In this document: positions 54,205 to 64,000 of the stretch, piece after piece
Position numbering within the stretch: position 1 is the first letter of the stretch
How the letters are laid out: each line of letters begins with the position of its first letter
Assembly: GCF_963675165.1 (NCBI RefSeq)
Contig: NC_087382.1
Coordinates: 868,001-932,000 of the forward strand
Source: Halichondria panicea
Taxonomy: Eukaryota > Porifera > Demospongiae > Suberitida > Halichondriidae
Direction of reading: 5' to 3'
DNA length: 64,000 nucleotides
Translations under genes and position numbers: made by a program
The notes under the pieces: model-generated
What the model was told of the DNA's origin: nothing
The model's input: only the letters and a program-made list of their open reading frames with translations
Databases searched by the model: none

Positions 54205-54460
54205 ACTGTAAAAACTAATGGGTTAAAGTGACTCGCGGTTGCGGGTCATTTGAATGTCTCACCAAATGACCCACACTACTCACGGGTTATGTTTGCAATG
54301 TGTTAAATTAACCAATGGGTTACCTTTTAAGTGGGTTAAAAGCACCATGAACCGTGTCATAAAATAGTTAAATTGACCCACGAGTTACCCCATGCACATG
54401 TGTTATAATCACCCATTCGTGGGTTGTTTTCCCATTACCATGCATGTGGTCCACACAGCA
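54205..54460. mobile_element. Probable MITE with GGGTTA subterminal repeats, one end seen
   Basis: TA then CACTGTAAAAACTAATGGGT at the left; many ATGGGTTA / TGACCCA half-repeats in both directions up to ~54440. I cannot fix the right end. The start resembles that of the element at 39907. Confidence 0.5.
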
Positions 54461-54628
54461 GTTAGTTCGCATTTCGTAACATAAACAGTATATACACAAC
54501 ATAGCACAACAGATAGAGAATGTCATGAACAAAATTAATATAGTAATATTATAAAGCAATAAATAATTATTGCGCACAATAACAATCAATTATACTTACT
54601 ACACTATAAATGTCATTTCAAACTGTCT

Positions 54629-56316
54629 TTATAGATGTTCGTTTTTTATATACATGCTGTACCTCACAGGCCTAGCAGATCCATCGCTTTGATCTATGAG
54701 GATGTCTTGAAGAAAAAAAAATGTCGCTTTTGGAGATTTCGGGTAAACAATGTCGAAAACATAATAAGCCGCCATCAAAGATGTTATTCCTCCAATTAAA
54801 TCCATGGAAGGCAATTCCATTAGCGCTTTTCCATCTGCTATCAAAAACATTTGAACAATTTGGTCGTCTTCGTGGAAAACCAAGAGTTGAGGCTCGCAAA
54901 TTTCAGACTTGAAAAAGATGTCAATCTTGTCACAAGCCTAATAGAAGAAAACGATTATAATTAGGACAGAAATGTGTGGTTCAGTGAAGAACATTACAAT
55001 AATGATGTGAATATTATAATTATACATTCATGTTATAGTTTACTCAGTAAAAAGTGCGGAGTGCGTGTATGTAAGTGACTGTGTTCAATCTAAGTATAAT
55101 ACCTCAACGAAAATTACTGGAAGATTGGGAGGCTTCCTGTGGTAGATGTTTTTGTTAATAACTTCCAGCAGCTGACGTTCAACACCAAATGTCATCTTTC
55201 CCGTTCCACCGAGAACTTTCTTGTTAACTGCCTGCCAATTTGCTTCAATGGTCTCCACAATTGAAGTTTCTTTAATGATTTCCTTAAACTCGTAAAGAAG
55301 CTGGAAAATTAATTAATGTCACATAATTATACCCATTTGTGCTCTTTGAAAACAGGAAATGTTTCAATGATGATACTAGTAGAGATCTCAGGATTCCTCA
55401 TCCATGCTATTCTCATTGATCGAGTGCTACTTATTAGCATTTGGATTGTTTGAGCTGGAGGATTTTTCGATTCTAAAAGCTTTTTCATAGATTCAACATT
55501 CTCCTGATATTCATCATTATCCACAGATTTTGCTGATTCACTCTCAACTTCATCCGGCTCAGTCTTGGGAACAGTCAGTGCGAAGCTTTTCGACTTAATG
55601 CGCGTGTGCATCTTTCTCTTGTTTCTATATCGCTGGGACAATTGCTTGTTGAACGTTTGCTGCAGGGCTATAATAATGGATGCGAGGGTATTTGTAGTTC
55701 ACTTACCCAATACTTGGTTTTTCTTGTGTCTTACAGTGAGGGGTATTTTTCGACCACCTTTCGACTTATAGCTTCATACTCACTGACACTAGGATCTGGT
55801 AGAACTCCATCGAAGAAGTCGACGATTTCTCGGATGAACACTGATCGGTTGTCTGGCTCTGCTAAGGTTCCATCAGCAATGAGATCCGTAACCCTTCGTG
55901 AGAAATGGGTGGGAAGCTGAATATTTTTAATGTCAAATGAAAGATCCAGGACATTTTCCTAGAGTGCAAGAAAGAGCACACCATAATTCATAATTCGTAT
56001 GGGTCGATATGAATACTTACTTCGACCTTTAATTTTTTCATCGGCGGTTCAGAATCTTTAGTTATGCCTCGAGGCGTAGCCGCACGAGGGATACGGTAAA
56101 GCTGACTGTGTGTGTGTGTGTCTGTGTGTGTGTGTGTGTATTCCAGCTATAACTGCTCAACGGTTGCAATGTAACGAAAACTAACAGCTTCTATAGGCTT
56201 CTAGCCACGTTCTCTTGGATTTTGATTCGTGGATTAGCAAACTAAAGCTTCTTTCTCGAGTTATGGCTAGTTTGACTCACATTGAAGGCTGTTGCAGTCT
56301 CTTCAGAATCTTTCAT
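54629..56316 (-). CDS. Uncharacterised six-exon protein
   Basis: Exons (- strand): 56316-56281, 56101-56021, 55958-55735, 55659-55333, 55300-55103, 54937-54629. All have GT-AG borders; phases agree at every junction except exon 3/4, where the 75-bp intron joins phase 2 to phase 0, so that border is wrong or hides a micro-exon. Lines: RIPRAATPRG, a Lys-rich PPMKKLKVE, FSRRVTDLIADG, AISRKVVEKYPSL, LSQRYRNKRKMHTR, an acidic TEPDEVESESAKS, GGITSLMAAYYVFDIVYPKS and FFLQDILIDQ. The order (R-rich YRNKRK after YP-x-L, then a C-terminal hydrophobic YVF-I-YPK..FLQ block) recalls an abundant uncharacterised fish and invertebrate family; that is from memory. The intron between exons 4 and 5 is only 32 bp. 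Promoter space is ~125 bp before the 946-bp repeat. Confidence 0.72.
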
Positions 56317-56440
56317 AGCACCATCTATCCGCACAAACTTTCTATTCAACATATGAGTTAGCCTTGCACTAAAGCGCTAGCTTTTTGTTAGCTACAATAC
56401 TCAGAAATATATGTTAAAACAGCTAGCTAGCAGTAGCCAT
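56317..56440. other. Upstream region of gene 54629-56316
   Basis: AT-rich, with CTAGCTAGC runs; no TATA box I would insist on. It ends at TTAA (56440-56443), where the 946-bp repeat begins. Confidence 0.3.
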
Positions 56441-57386
56441 TAACCCTTTCCTTGCCATTCGTGAAATCTGGAACAGGAGCGTCTTTAGGTCGATCAATTA
56501 GTGTGGATCCGGCCTCACCACGCCTCCAAGTCATTCTATTAGTCTAGATCCGGCTAGCAATTCTAGCTGGGACTCCCAGTTCTAGCTCCTTTTGTTTAGC
56601 GTGTCAGAGACTGGGAGAAGATGATTGGCACTCCCTGGCTCCTTTGGATGTACAGCTGTCCAGATCCCTAGAACATACCCTCCATTCTGACGAGTTATCA
56701 GTGCATAGGGTGCTTACTAGATTCTTGCCAGCCAGTACAGTTCAAGCTACACACAGCACCGCTCAACTATTCTCTACCCCATTATCTAGCTAAATCTGGT
56801 CCAACTAGACAGCAGACACAGCTAGTTAATTCAGTAAAGCCAGGGGTAGCCCTACTTCTACGGTTGTTCAGTACCCACGGTAACAATTCCTCTGGGCTGG
56901 GCTAACTAGTTGAGCCACGCCTCCCAATTCTCAAGGCTAGGTACATGTCTCTGTCTAGCTGCTTCTTCAGCTTCTTGCTCAGTTTTGTGGCTTAGAGAAA
57001 GGCCAGCTACTCAGGGGGAAGAGTCCAGATGAAAGTCTGGCAGCCAGGTGACGTCCAAACGGTCAGTTATTCTTTCCACCAACTTTTTAATCTAGTCTAG
57101 TCCTGCTTGCACTGCTACTACTACTGCTGCCTACTGCTGCTACTCTTCCTAGCTAGTCAAAGGTTTCTTTTTTTTTTTTTTTTTTGTAACTGCATATGCA
57201 CAAAGAGACATCAAAGCTTACATCAAAGGACACAGATTTTTAGCCTACTTGACTGATAAGGCGGTTACCTAGACTACAGTTTGTTTGTCAGGGAGGAGCT
57301 CACATACAACTTCATCTAATTCATCATAACGATTCCTTACCCATTGTTGTAATTTCTACAACAGATTGCCAAGGAAAGAGATAATT
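56441..57386. repeat. 946-bp direct repeat, copy 1 (3' side of piggyBac gene)
   Basis: Same length as, and by reading base for base apparently identical to, 61600-62545, including a 17-to-18-base T run. It begins TTAACCCTTTCCTTGCCATT at the left and ends CAAGGAAAGAGATAATT, so the outer ~16 bases form imperfect inverted repeats (CCCTTTCCTTGCCATT against CTCTTTCCTTGGCAAT). No coding content. Confidence 0.92.
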
Positions 57387-57546
57387 ACAACAGAATTTAC
57401 AACAGAGTGGGTTAGGGCCTCTCATATACAACTGAATTCTTTATCACAATTTTATTAATCATTGAAATAATACCCCTTTCCTCCCCTCTCCAAGGCCAAT
57501 TTAGACCAGGAGAGTACCATCTAACAAAAATCAGTCACACAGCACA
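57387..57546. other. 3' flank of piggyBac gene
   Basis: No feature apart from AATTTATTAATC-type AT-rich sequence; on the - strand AATAAAGAATTC-like and ATTGATTAATAAAA words could serve as polyadenylation signal. Confidence 0.35.
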
Positions 57547-60500
57547 TTAGCTAGCACATGTGTGTCCGATAACAGAGTGTCCTTTGCATATTCTTATGCG
57601 ACAGTGGGGACATGCCATTGCAGTGTGTTGCTGCTCTCTGCTAGGGATCTTCTCCCGAACACACACTTGACAGCGCCCACGAGACACTCCGACACTATTT
57701 GCACTCACACGTGCGCCCTGTGATGGGGGGAAAACGATATTTAGACTGGCCAGACCTGAGGCACTGCTACGAGTACGTGGCACACCCAATAGACTATGAA
57801 TTAGTTCCAATCGAAACCCTTTCAAAGGCATGGCCTTTGAACCCACCCTGACACAGTTGTGCCTGTATAGAATGTATGCATTATTCACACTAACGTCAAG
57901 GAATTGAAAGAAAATCCTGAACCAATACCGCCGACACTTTCTATCGTACCCATAGGTTTTCCTCATACGCCCTGTATTGTCAACTCCTCCCATGTACATG
58001 TTATATGCAGGGAGACAGGGGGGGACACTCTGAGAGCGTAGGGTACCGTCTTTGTGCATTCGCATTACAGTGTGGGGCATATGGTCAGGGAACACATTTG
58101 TTGCAAAGGACACAACTCTACGGTCGTTAAACATAGAGTAAGAAATATCACCAACAGTCATGGACGTATAGTCACCTTTGTCGAGTACCACATCCTTAAG
58201 ACTTGCTGGGAAACCAGCAGCATTCTTCAAAATTGTGCCGACAGTAAACACATTTTGCTTAGCCAACTCTTCTATCAATGGACCGGACGTGTAAAAGTTG
58301 TCCATGTACACAACATGCTGATGACCATAAAAAGGAGTGAGTAAACGATGGACTACATTTTTCACAAGCCCTTTCACAGCTATCTTTTTCCCAGAGGAAT
58401 CGGTGAGCTTACCACTGTATACATCAAACACACAGAGATACCCACAGCATGAACATGAGCAGCACCATACCTTGAACCCCAGTTTAACAGGCTTCTTGGG
58501 CATATGAATTTTCCCGCTTTTACGACCCTTGTACTTTATCATCATCTCATCAACGGAAAGCTCCTGACTGGGATTATACCTCATGAAGTAGTTGGCTTTA
58601 AGAGTCTCTAAAACAGTTTTTAGCTTGCTAGTTACCTTACGTGCATCAGTGATGGACGTATTGTCCTCACAGTGCAGATACCGCCATAAACTTTGGAACC
58701 TTTTGAGCGACATTACATTGCTCACACATTGTACACCTAAAAGGGGATCCTTGGACCAGTAGTCCGTAATTTCAGGGAGCCTATGAATGCCCATCTCTAG
58801 TACAATCCCCAAAAACACCCACAATTCGGCACTGTTTGTAGCTGACCAACCCTTAGCACCACACTGCCTAGCGTACAGGTTGGTCTGTTCGGCTATGTAC
58901 TCACACAAACTATCGGGCCAAAGTAACTTAACAAAATCTAGGCATGGAGTTACAGACGGATCAAGTTGATCGACAGGACCGACCACACCGCCAAAGACGG
59001 GGTATCTTCCTGTGGACTTAGCTTTTTGGAGTCCATTGTCCCTCGCCAGCTTCCTCCGTTTGGGAGTCGGAGCCATGCCATCGACCATTTCGTCATCATC
59101 CTCCACTGCAGCATCTGCACGGAAACAAAGCATGAATATCATTAGAGTACCACAAGAGTGCTCGCCAGTGCAGGTGGGGGACAGGCTATGAATGTCATTA
59201 TGTGGGCGTACCACACGCTAGTGGTGCTATGAATATCATTAACTACTGGGGGGGTTAGGGCGCATAGGTACAGTACAGCAGAGGAAAAGGCTCGTCCACA
59301 TCAAAGGCTCGTGGGAGGAGCCCAACAAACCACAACAACCATGAATGTCATTATGTGGGCGTACCGCACGCTAGTGGTGCTATGAATATTATTAACTACT
59401 GGGGGGGGGGGGGGTTAGGGCACATAGGTACAGTACAGCAGAGGAAAAGGCTCGTCCACATCAAAGGCTCGTGGGAGGAGCCCAACAAACCACAACAACC
59501 ATGAATGTCATTACGTGGGCGTACCGCACGCTAGTGGTGCTATGAATATAATTAACTACTGGGGGGGTTAGGGCACATAGGTACAGTACAGCAGAGGAAA
59601 AGGCTCGTCCCCATCAAAGGCTCGTGGGAGGAGCCCAACAAACCACAACAACCATGAATGTCATTATGTGGGCGTACCACACGCTAGTGGTGCTATGAAT
59701 ATCATTAACTACTGGGGGGGGGTTAGGGCACATAGGTACAGTACAGCAGAGGAAAAGGCTCGTCCACATCAAAGGCTCGTGGGAGGAGCCCAACAAACCA
59801 CAACAACCATGAATGTCATTACGTGGGCGTACTGCACGCTAGTGGTGCTATGAATATCATTAACTACTGGGGGGGGTTAGGGCACATAGGTACAGTACAG
59901 CAAAGGAAAAGGCTCGTCCCCATCAAAGGCTCGTGGGAGGAGCCCAACAAACCACAACAACCATGAATGTCATTACGTGGGCGTACCGCACGCTAGTGGT
60001 GCTATGAATATCATTAACTACTGGGGGGGAGGGGGTTAGGGCACATAGGTACAGTACAGCAGAGGAAAAGGCTCGTCCCCATCAAAGGCTCGTGGGAGGA
60101 GCCCAACAAACCACAACAACCATGAATGTCATTACGTGGGCGTACCACACGCTAGTGGTGCTATGAATATCATTAACTACTGGGGGGGGGGTTAGGGCAC
60201 ATAGGTACAGTACAGCAGAGGAAAAGGCTCGTCCCCATCAAAGGCTCGTGGGAGGAGCCCAACAAACCACAACAACCATGAATGTCATTACGTGGGCGTA
60301 CCACACGCTAGTGGTGCTATGAATATCATTAACTACTGGGGGGGGGGGGGTTAGGGCACATAGGTACAGTACAGCAGAGGAAAAGGCTCGTCCACATCAA
60401 AGGCTCGTGGGAGGAGCCTAACAAACCACAACAACCATGAATGTCATTACGTGGGCGTACCACACGCTAGTGGTGCTATGAATATCATTAACTACTGGGG

Positions 60501-61576
60501 GGGGGGGGTTAGGGCACATAGGTACAGTACAGCAGAGGAAAAGGCTCGTGGGAGGAGCCCAACAAACCACAACAACCATGAATGTCATTACGTGGGTGTA
60601 CCACACGCTAGTGGTGCTATGAATATCATTAACTACTGGGGGGGGGGGGGGGGGTTAGGGCACATAGGTACAGTACAGCAGAGGAAAAGGCTCGTGGGAG
60701 GAGCCCAACAAACCACAACAACCATGAATGTCATTACGTGGGCGTACCGCACGAGTGTGGTGCTATGAATATAATTAACTACTGGGGGGGGGGTAGGGCA
60801 CACAGGTACAGTACAGCAGAGGAAAAGGCTCGTGGAAAAGGCTCGTCCCCATCAAAGGCTCGTGGGAGGAGCCCAACAAACCACAACAACCATGAATGTC
60901 ATTATGTGGGCGTACCACACGCTAGTGGTGCTATGAATATCATTAACTACTGGGGGGGGGTTAGGGCACATAGGTACAGTACAGCAGAGGAAAAGGCTCG
61001 TCCACATCAAAGGCTCGTGGGAGGAGCCCAACAAACCACAACAACCATGAATGTCATTATGTGGGCGTACCGCACGCTAGTGGTGCTATGAATATAATTA
61101 ACTACTGGGGGGGTTAGGGCACATAGGTACAGTACAGCAGAGGAAAAGGCTCGTCCACATCAAAGGCTCGTGGGAGGAGCCCAACAAACCACAACAACCA
61201 TGAATATCAATATGTGGGCGTAATGCACGCGTGTGGTGCTATGAATATCATTAACAACTGGGGGTTAGGGTACAGTACAGTACTGCAGTCAAGGCGACGC
61301 CAAAAAGAGGCTCACACAATGTAGGAGGAGCCACAAAAGGCATGCACATGACGCCTCCGCCAAAAAGAGGCCACATATCGTTAGGGCATCACAATGCTGC
61401 CTCCCCAACCACTATTTAATGGTGCAATGACACAAACCTGAATCACTCTCCAGATCTGTCTCAAAATCGTCATCACTGGGCTCGTCATGGTCATAACAGA
61501 CTTCCTGGTCCTCCTCAAGCTCTCTGACAGTGTGCTCAAGCTCGCTGACAGTGTCAAGGAGTCCAATCAGCTCCAT
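57547..61576 (-). CDS. piggyBac transposase, two exons, 568 aa
   Basis: Exon 1: 61576-61438 (46 codons plus one base, MELIGLLDTV.., very acidic, donor CAG/GTTTGT). Exon 2: 59114-57547 (acceptor CCGTGCAG/AT), completing an Asp codon. Spliced protein: acidic N-terminus, nuclear-localisation-like PKRRK (~64-68), DDE_Tnp_1_7 core with the three Asp in SVDEMM (235), YMDNFYT (318) and GVDNTG (425), and a C-terminal Cys-rich zinc domain (RCQVCVREK.. MACPHC.. RICKGH). All parts are open and none is missing, so the enzyme may be active. The frame beginning in the repeat (59214) is an artefact of the intron. The 2.3-kb intron holds a minisatellite. Inverted TTAA-type ends around the gene were not found; two 946-bp direct repeats flank it instead. 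Confidence 0.9.
59160..61262. repeat. Minisatellite of ~150-bp units in the piggyBac intron
   Basis: Fourteen units, each with CTATGAATATCATTAACTAC, a G run of 7 to 16, TTAGGGCACATAGGTACAGT, GAGGAAAAGGCTCGT, GTGGGAGGAGCCCAACAAAC and GTGGGCGTACC. Units differ mainly in G-run length and loss of a CCATCAAAGGCTCGT block. Frames of 60-117 codons over it are due to the unit. Confidence 0.95.
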
Positions 61577-61599
61577 TTGGATTCAAAAGTTTTGAAAAA

Positions 61600-62545
61600 T
61601 AACCCTTTCCTTGCCATTCGTGAAATCTGGAACAGGAGCGTCTTTAGGTCGATCAATTAGTGTGGATCCGGCCTCACCACGCCTCCAAGTCATTCTATTA
61701 GTCTAGATCCGGCTAGCAATTCTAGCTGGGACTCCCAGTTCTAGCTCCTTTTGTTTAGCGTGTCAGAGACTGGGAGAAGATGATTGGCACTCCCTGGCTC
61801 CTTTGGATGTACAGCTGTCCAGATCCCTAGAACATACCCTCCATTCTGACGAGTTATCAGTGCATAGGGTGCTTACTAGATTCTTGCCAGCCAGTACAGT
61901 TCAAGCTACACACAGCACCGCTCAACTATTCTCTACCCCATTATCTAGCTAAATCTGGTCCAACTAGACAGCAGACACAGCTAGTTAATTCAGTAAAGCC
62001 AGGGGTAGCCCTACTTCTACGGTTGTTCAGTACCCACGGTAACAATTCCTCTGGGCTGGGCTAACTAGTTGAGCCACGCCTCCCAATTCTCAAGGCTAGG
62101 TACATGTCTCTGTCTAGCTGCTTCTTCAGCTTCTTGCTCAGTTTTGTGGCTTAGAGAAAGGCCAGCTACTCAGGGGGAAGAGTCCAGATGAAAGTCTGGC
62201 AGCCAGGTGACGTCCAAACGGTCAGTTATTCTTTCCACCAACTTTTTAATCTAGTCTAGTCCTGCTTGCACTGCTACTACTACTGCTGCCTACTGCTGCT
62301 ACTCTTCCTAGCTAGTCAAAGGTTTCTTTTTTTTTTTTTTTTTTGTAACTGCATATGCACAAAGAGACATCAAAGCTTACATCAAAGGACACAGATTTTT
62401 AGCCTACTTGACTGATAAGGCGGTTACCTAGACTACAGTTTGTTTGTCAGGGAGGAGCTCACATACAACTTCATCTAATTCATCATAACGATTCCTTACC
62501 CATTGTTGTAATTTCTACAACAGATTGCCAAGGAAAGAGATAATT
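61600..62545. repeat. 946-bp direct repeat, copy 2 (5' side of piggyBac gene)
   Basis: Same orientation as 56441-57386. It lies 24 bp upstream of the transposase ATG, so it must hold that gene's promoter. Unlike copy 1 it is preceded by AAAATAACCC, not TTAACCC. Confidence 0.92.
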
Positions 62546-62679
62546 TGATATCTTTGGACACACCCTTTAATTATTCCTGTGGATGTAATGCGCATGCGCG
62601 CTCATCCCCCATGTGTGAGAAAATAATATCCAAGATCCTCCTGGCAGAATCATCTTTGTCTTGAGAAGCCACAAAACAC

Positions 62680-62812
62680 TACAGTAGAACTTATCCGGCT
62701 TGGCAGTTTTCTTGTTATCAGATCAGAAAATGGGCGTGTCCCTCAAACGCGCATGCGCGTTGCAGCTGTTACCATGGATACATGCCTGCTTATCTTCTGT
62801 GCATGCTAGGGT
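62680..62812. mobile_element. pogo-type MITE, rearranged fragment
   Basis: ACAGTAGAACTTATCCGGCT then inner lines (GGCGTGTCCCTCAAACGCGC, CAGCTGTTACCATGG) that match the element at 26683 in reverse orientation; the far end is lost near 62812. Confidence 0.8.
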
Positions 62813-63440
62813 CCGCAACTCAAAAAATCAATGTCAACTAATTCAAGTTTTTAGTGGTGCCATAGATAGTCCTAAATGGTAGCAATACACTTGCACTTAC
62901 TAATCTCTCAGATCCTTAGCCTTTCTCCAGAAATTAAATTTTTTGTTTTGGGCTGAGGTCAAAGGTCGAGATTGGAATTACTGTAAATTCAAAATAAAAT
63001 TGAAATTAAACAATCTGAAGCAGATGATGTGTTATACTCCTTTGGTTATCGAATCTTCATCTGTTTGCAACTAAGAGGTGACAAATTTTTGCACATTAGT
63101 GTTGTAAATCTCATGCCTATCATATTTTTAGTTTAACAGACAGCTGTATTTACTGAACTATAGTAGTTACACACTTCTTAACGGGTATGCAGTAAGTACT
63201 AAGTCTACCTATTACCTGTACCAAATGTGAGTGAAATCTCCTGTTGCTGACTATCTCCTTGAACCAAACGTTTTTTGGTAATTTGCATTGTAAAGAGAAA
63301 AACTAGTTTGTTTTGAACCCAGGACCCCCCCTGCTTCTAGTTTACTGCTCTTACCACTAAGCTATCACAACACCAACTATTTACTCCAATTTTGCAGACT
63401 AGAGTGTAGTCTCGACTGTCGATAATAACAATTTATTACA
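62813..63440. other. Spacer upstream of the last gene
   Basis: No repeat or ORF that I recognise. CCAGGACCCCCC..TTACTGCTCTTACCACTAAG near 63322-63362 reads like the 3' part of a tRNA-derived (SINE-type) sequence on one strand, but no tRNA can be folded with confidence. Confidence 0.3.
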
Positions 63441-63514
63441 ATGGCTTCAAGACATGATGGTAAGAACCAGTATAATGTTTTATGCAAAATTTTTACTGCC
63501 TGTTTATCTTACAG

Positions 63515-63979
63515 ATGGAGAATCCCTCATACGGTGCACTGATTGACTTTTTCCAAGCCGCAGAAATCGCTTGCGAAACTGGGAGTGCTAAACAATCAGT
63601 AGCTGAAATCCTTACTGAAAAGGTCACCTCACACTACCCACACGTCTCTATTAGCCGTCCAACTCGGTTTTTGGATACAGTAAAGAGATTGGCTGCACCA
63701 ACACAACCATCCTCCATTGGGGAGCAGAAATTGTTGGGCTCACCATTAAATACTTACCGTCGCAGGGTATGGTTACCCAGAAACAGGCATAATCAAGGTA
63801 AAAATGTAGATAAAATATAAGTATAATAATCATAGTCATGTTTATTGTATGTTGATGCAGCCTCCAACGTATTTCCGACAAATGTAAAGCAGTGTGGTGT
63901 TACAGAGAGTGTTTTCCAGAAAGCGTTTCTGCAATGCTTGGAAGGGCAGCAGGATTTGTGTTGGACTCTTACGAAACCG
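63515..63979 (+). CDS. Uncharacterised protein, first coding exons; runs off the window
   Basis: Exon 63515-63797 after TTATCTTACAG, opening with ATG (MENPSYGALIDFFQAAEIAC), ends with donor AAG/GTAAAA in phase 1. Exon 63861-63979 after GTTGATGCAG is open in the matching phase (ASNVFPTNVKQCGVTESVF.., ending WTLTKP) with donor GTAACA. An upstream exon 63441-63459 (ATGGCTTCAAGACATGATG/GTAAG) cannot be coding in its own ATG frame, as that meets a TGA in the next exon, so it is probably 5' untranslated. The protein is Ala/Glu-rich and probably helical at first; no domain recognised. Confidence 0.65.
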
Positions 63980-64000
63980 GTAACAGTTGGATTTTATAGA

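Noticed and set aside
59614-61091. Frames of 60-117 codons in the piggyBac intron
   Set aside because: Minisatellite translation; no start context, identical words repeated.
59220-61262. Interstitial telomere repeat
   Set aside because: TTAGGG occurs once per 150-bp unit, not in tandem.
56441-62545. LTR retrotransposon
   Set aside because: Long direct repeats fit, but no TG..CA ends, primer-binding site, gag or pol; the inside codes a piggyBac DDD transposase.
63322-63362. tRNA or SINE
   Set aside because: Some tRNA-like words, but no complete cloverleaf or A/B box pair I could defend.

Overview
This is eukaryotic, probably invertebrate metazoan, DNA. It is AT-rich, the introns are short and bounded by GT-AG (most about 60-180 bp, plus a repeat-swollen one), and several miniature DNA-transposon families recur. 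The protein content (RING plus TRAF-type zinc fingers in a large local expansion, an STK11IP-like leucine-rich-repeat gene, piggyBac and pogo transposases) fits a marine invertebrate, and a sponge is my best guess. That taxon is inferred from memory of gene content and is not proven here.

From 1.5 to 53.3 kb the window is a tandem array of one TRAF-like family on the + strand. The standard member is a single open exon of about 390-436 codons with an N-terminal RING, five TRAF-type zinc fingers, a short coiled coil and a ~160-residue C-terminal domain that I cannot assign and that does not look like a normal MATH/TRAF-C domain. Six copies are open (3246, 15529, 18708, 24417, 29000, 52352). Nine are broken or partial (1470, 6035, 9025, 12282, 22134, 27951, 37538, 41355, 45458). 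A sister family (fingers plus coiled coil, no RING, no C-terminal domain) has five copies (2286, 10880, 17060, 20880, 39130), usually just downstream of a standard copy, so a two-gene cassette was duplicated repeatedly. The last copy (52352) is different: extra zinc fingers, then a C-terminal membrane helix in place of the coiled coil and C-terminal domain. Upstream of many copies lie a conserved leader with a well-placed upstream ATG, a splice-acceptor-like tract, and a 20-bp dyad containing TACTAAC.

The gaps are largely mobile DNA. Several insertions can be read exactly because paralogous empty sites exist in the same array: a 5'-truncated non-LTR retrotransposon (12751), a PIF/Harbinger-like MITE with TAA duplication (27567), a 1.4-kb CACTG element with TA duplication (39907), a pogo-like relic (43366), a 9-bp-TSD element nested inside another MITE (46580), a ~740-bp satellite array (48205) and a MITE inside a larger inverted repeat (53304).

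Two regions interrupt or follow the array. At 31.8-35.1 kb on the - strand are six exons of an STK11IP-like gene whose splice sites have been copied into minisatellites; it has one apparent frame break and no visible 3' exons. From 54.6 kb come an unidentified six-exon gene (- strand), a two-exon piggyBac transposase gene (- strand) with a 14-unit minisatellite in its intron, flanked by two apparently identical 946-bp direct repeats, and the start of an unidentified + strand gene at the right edge. I see no tRNA, rRNA or CRISPR.
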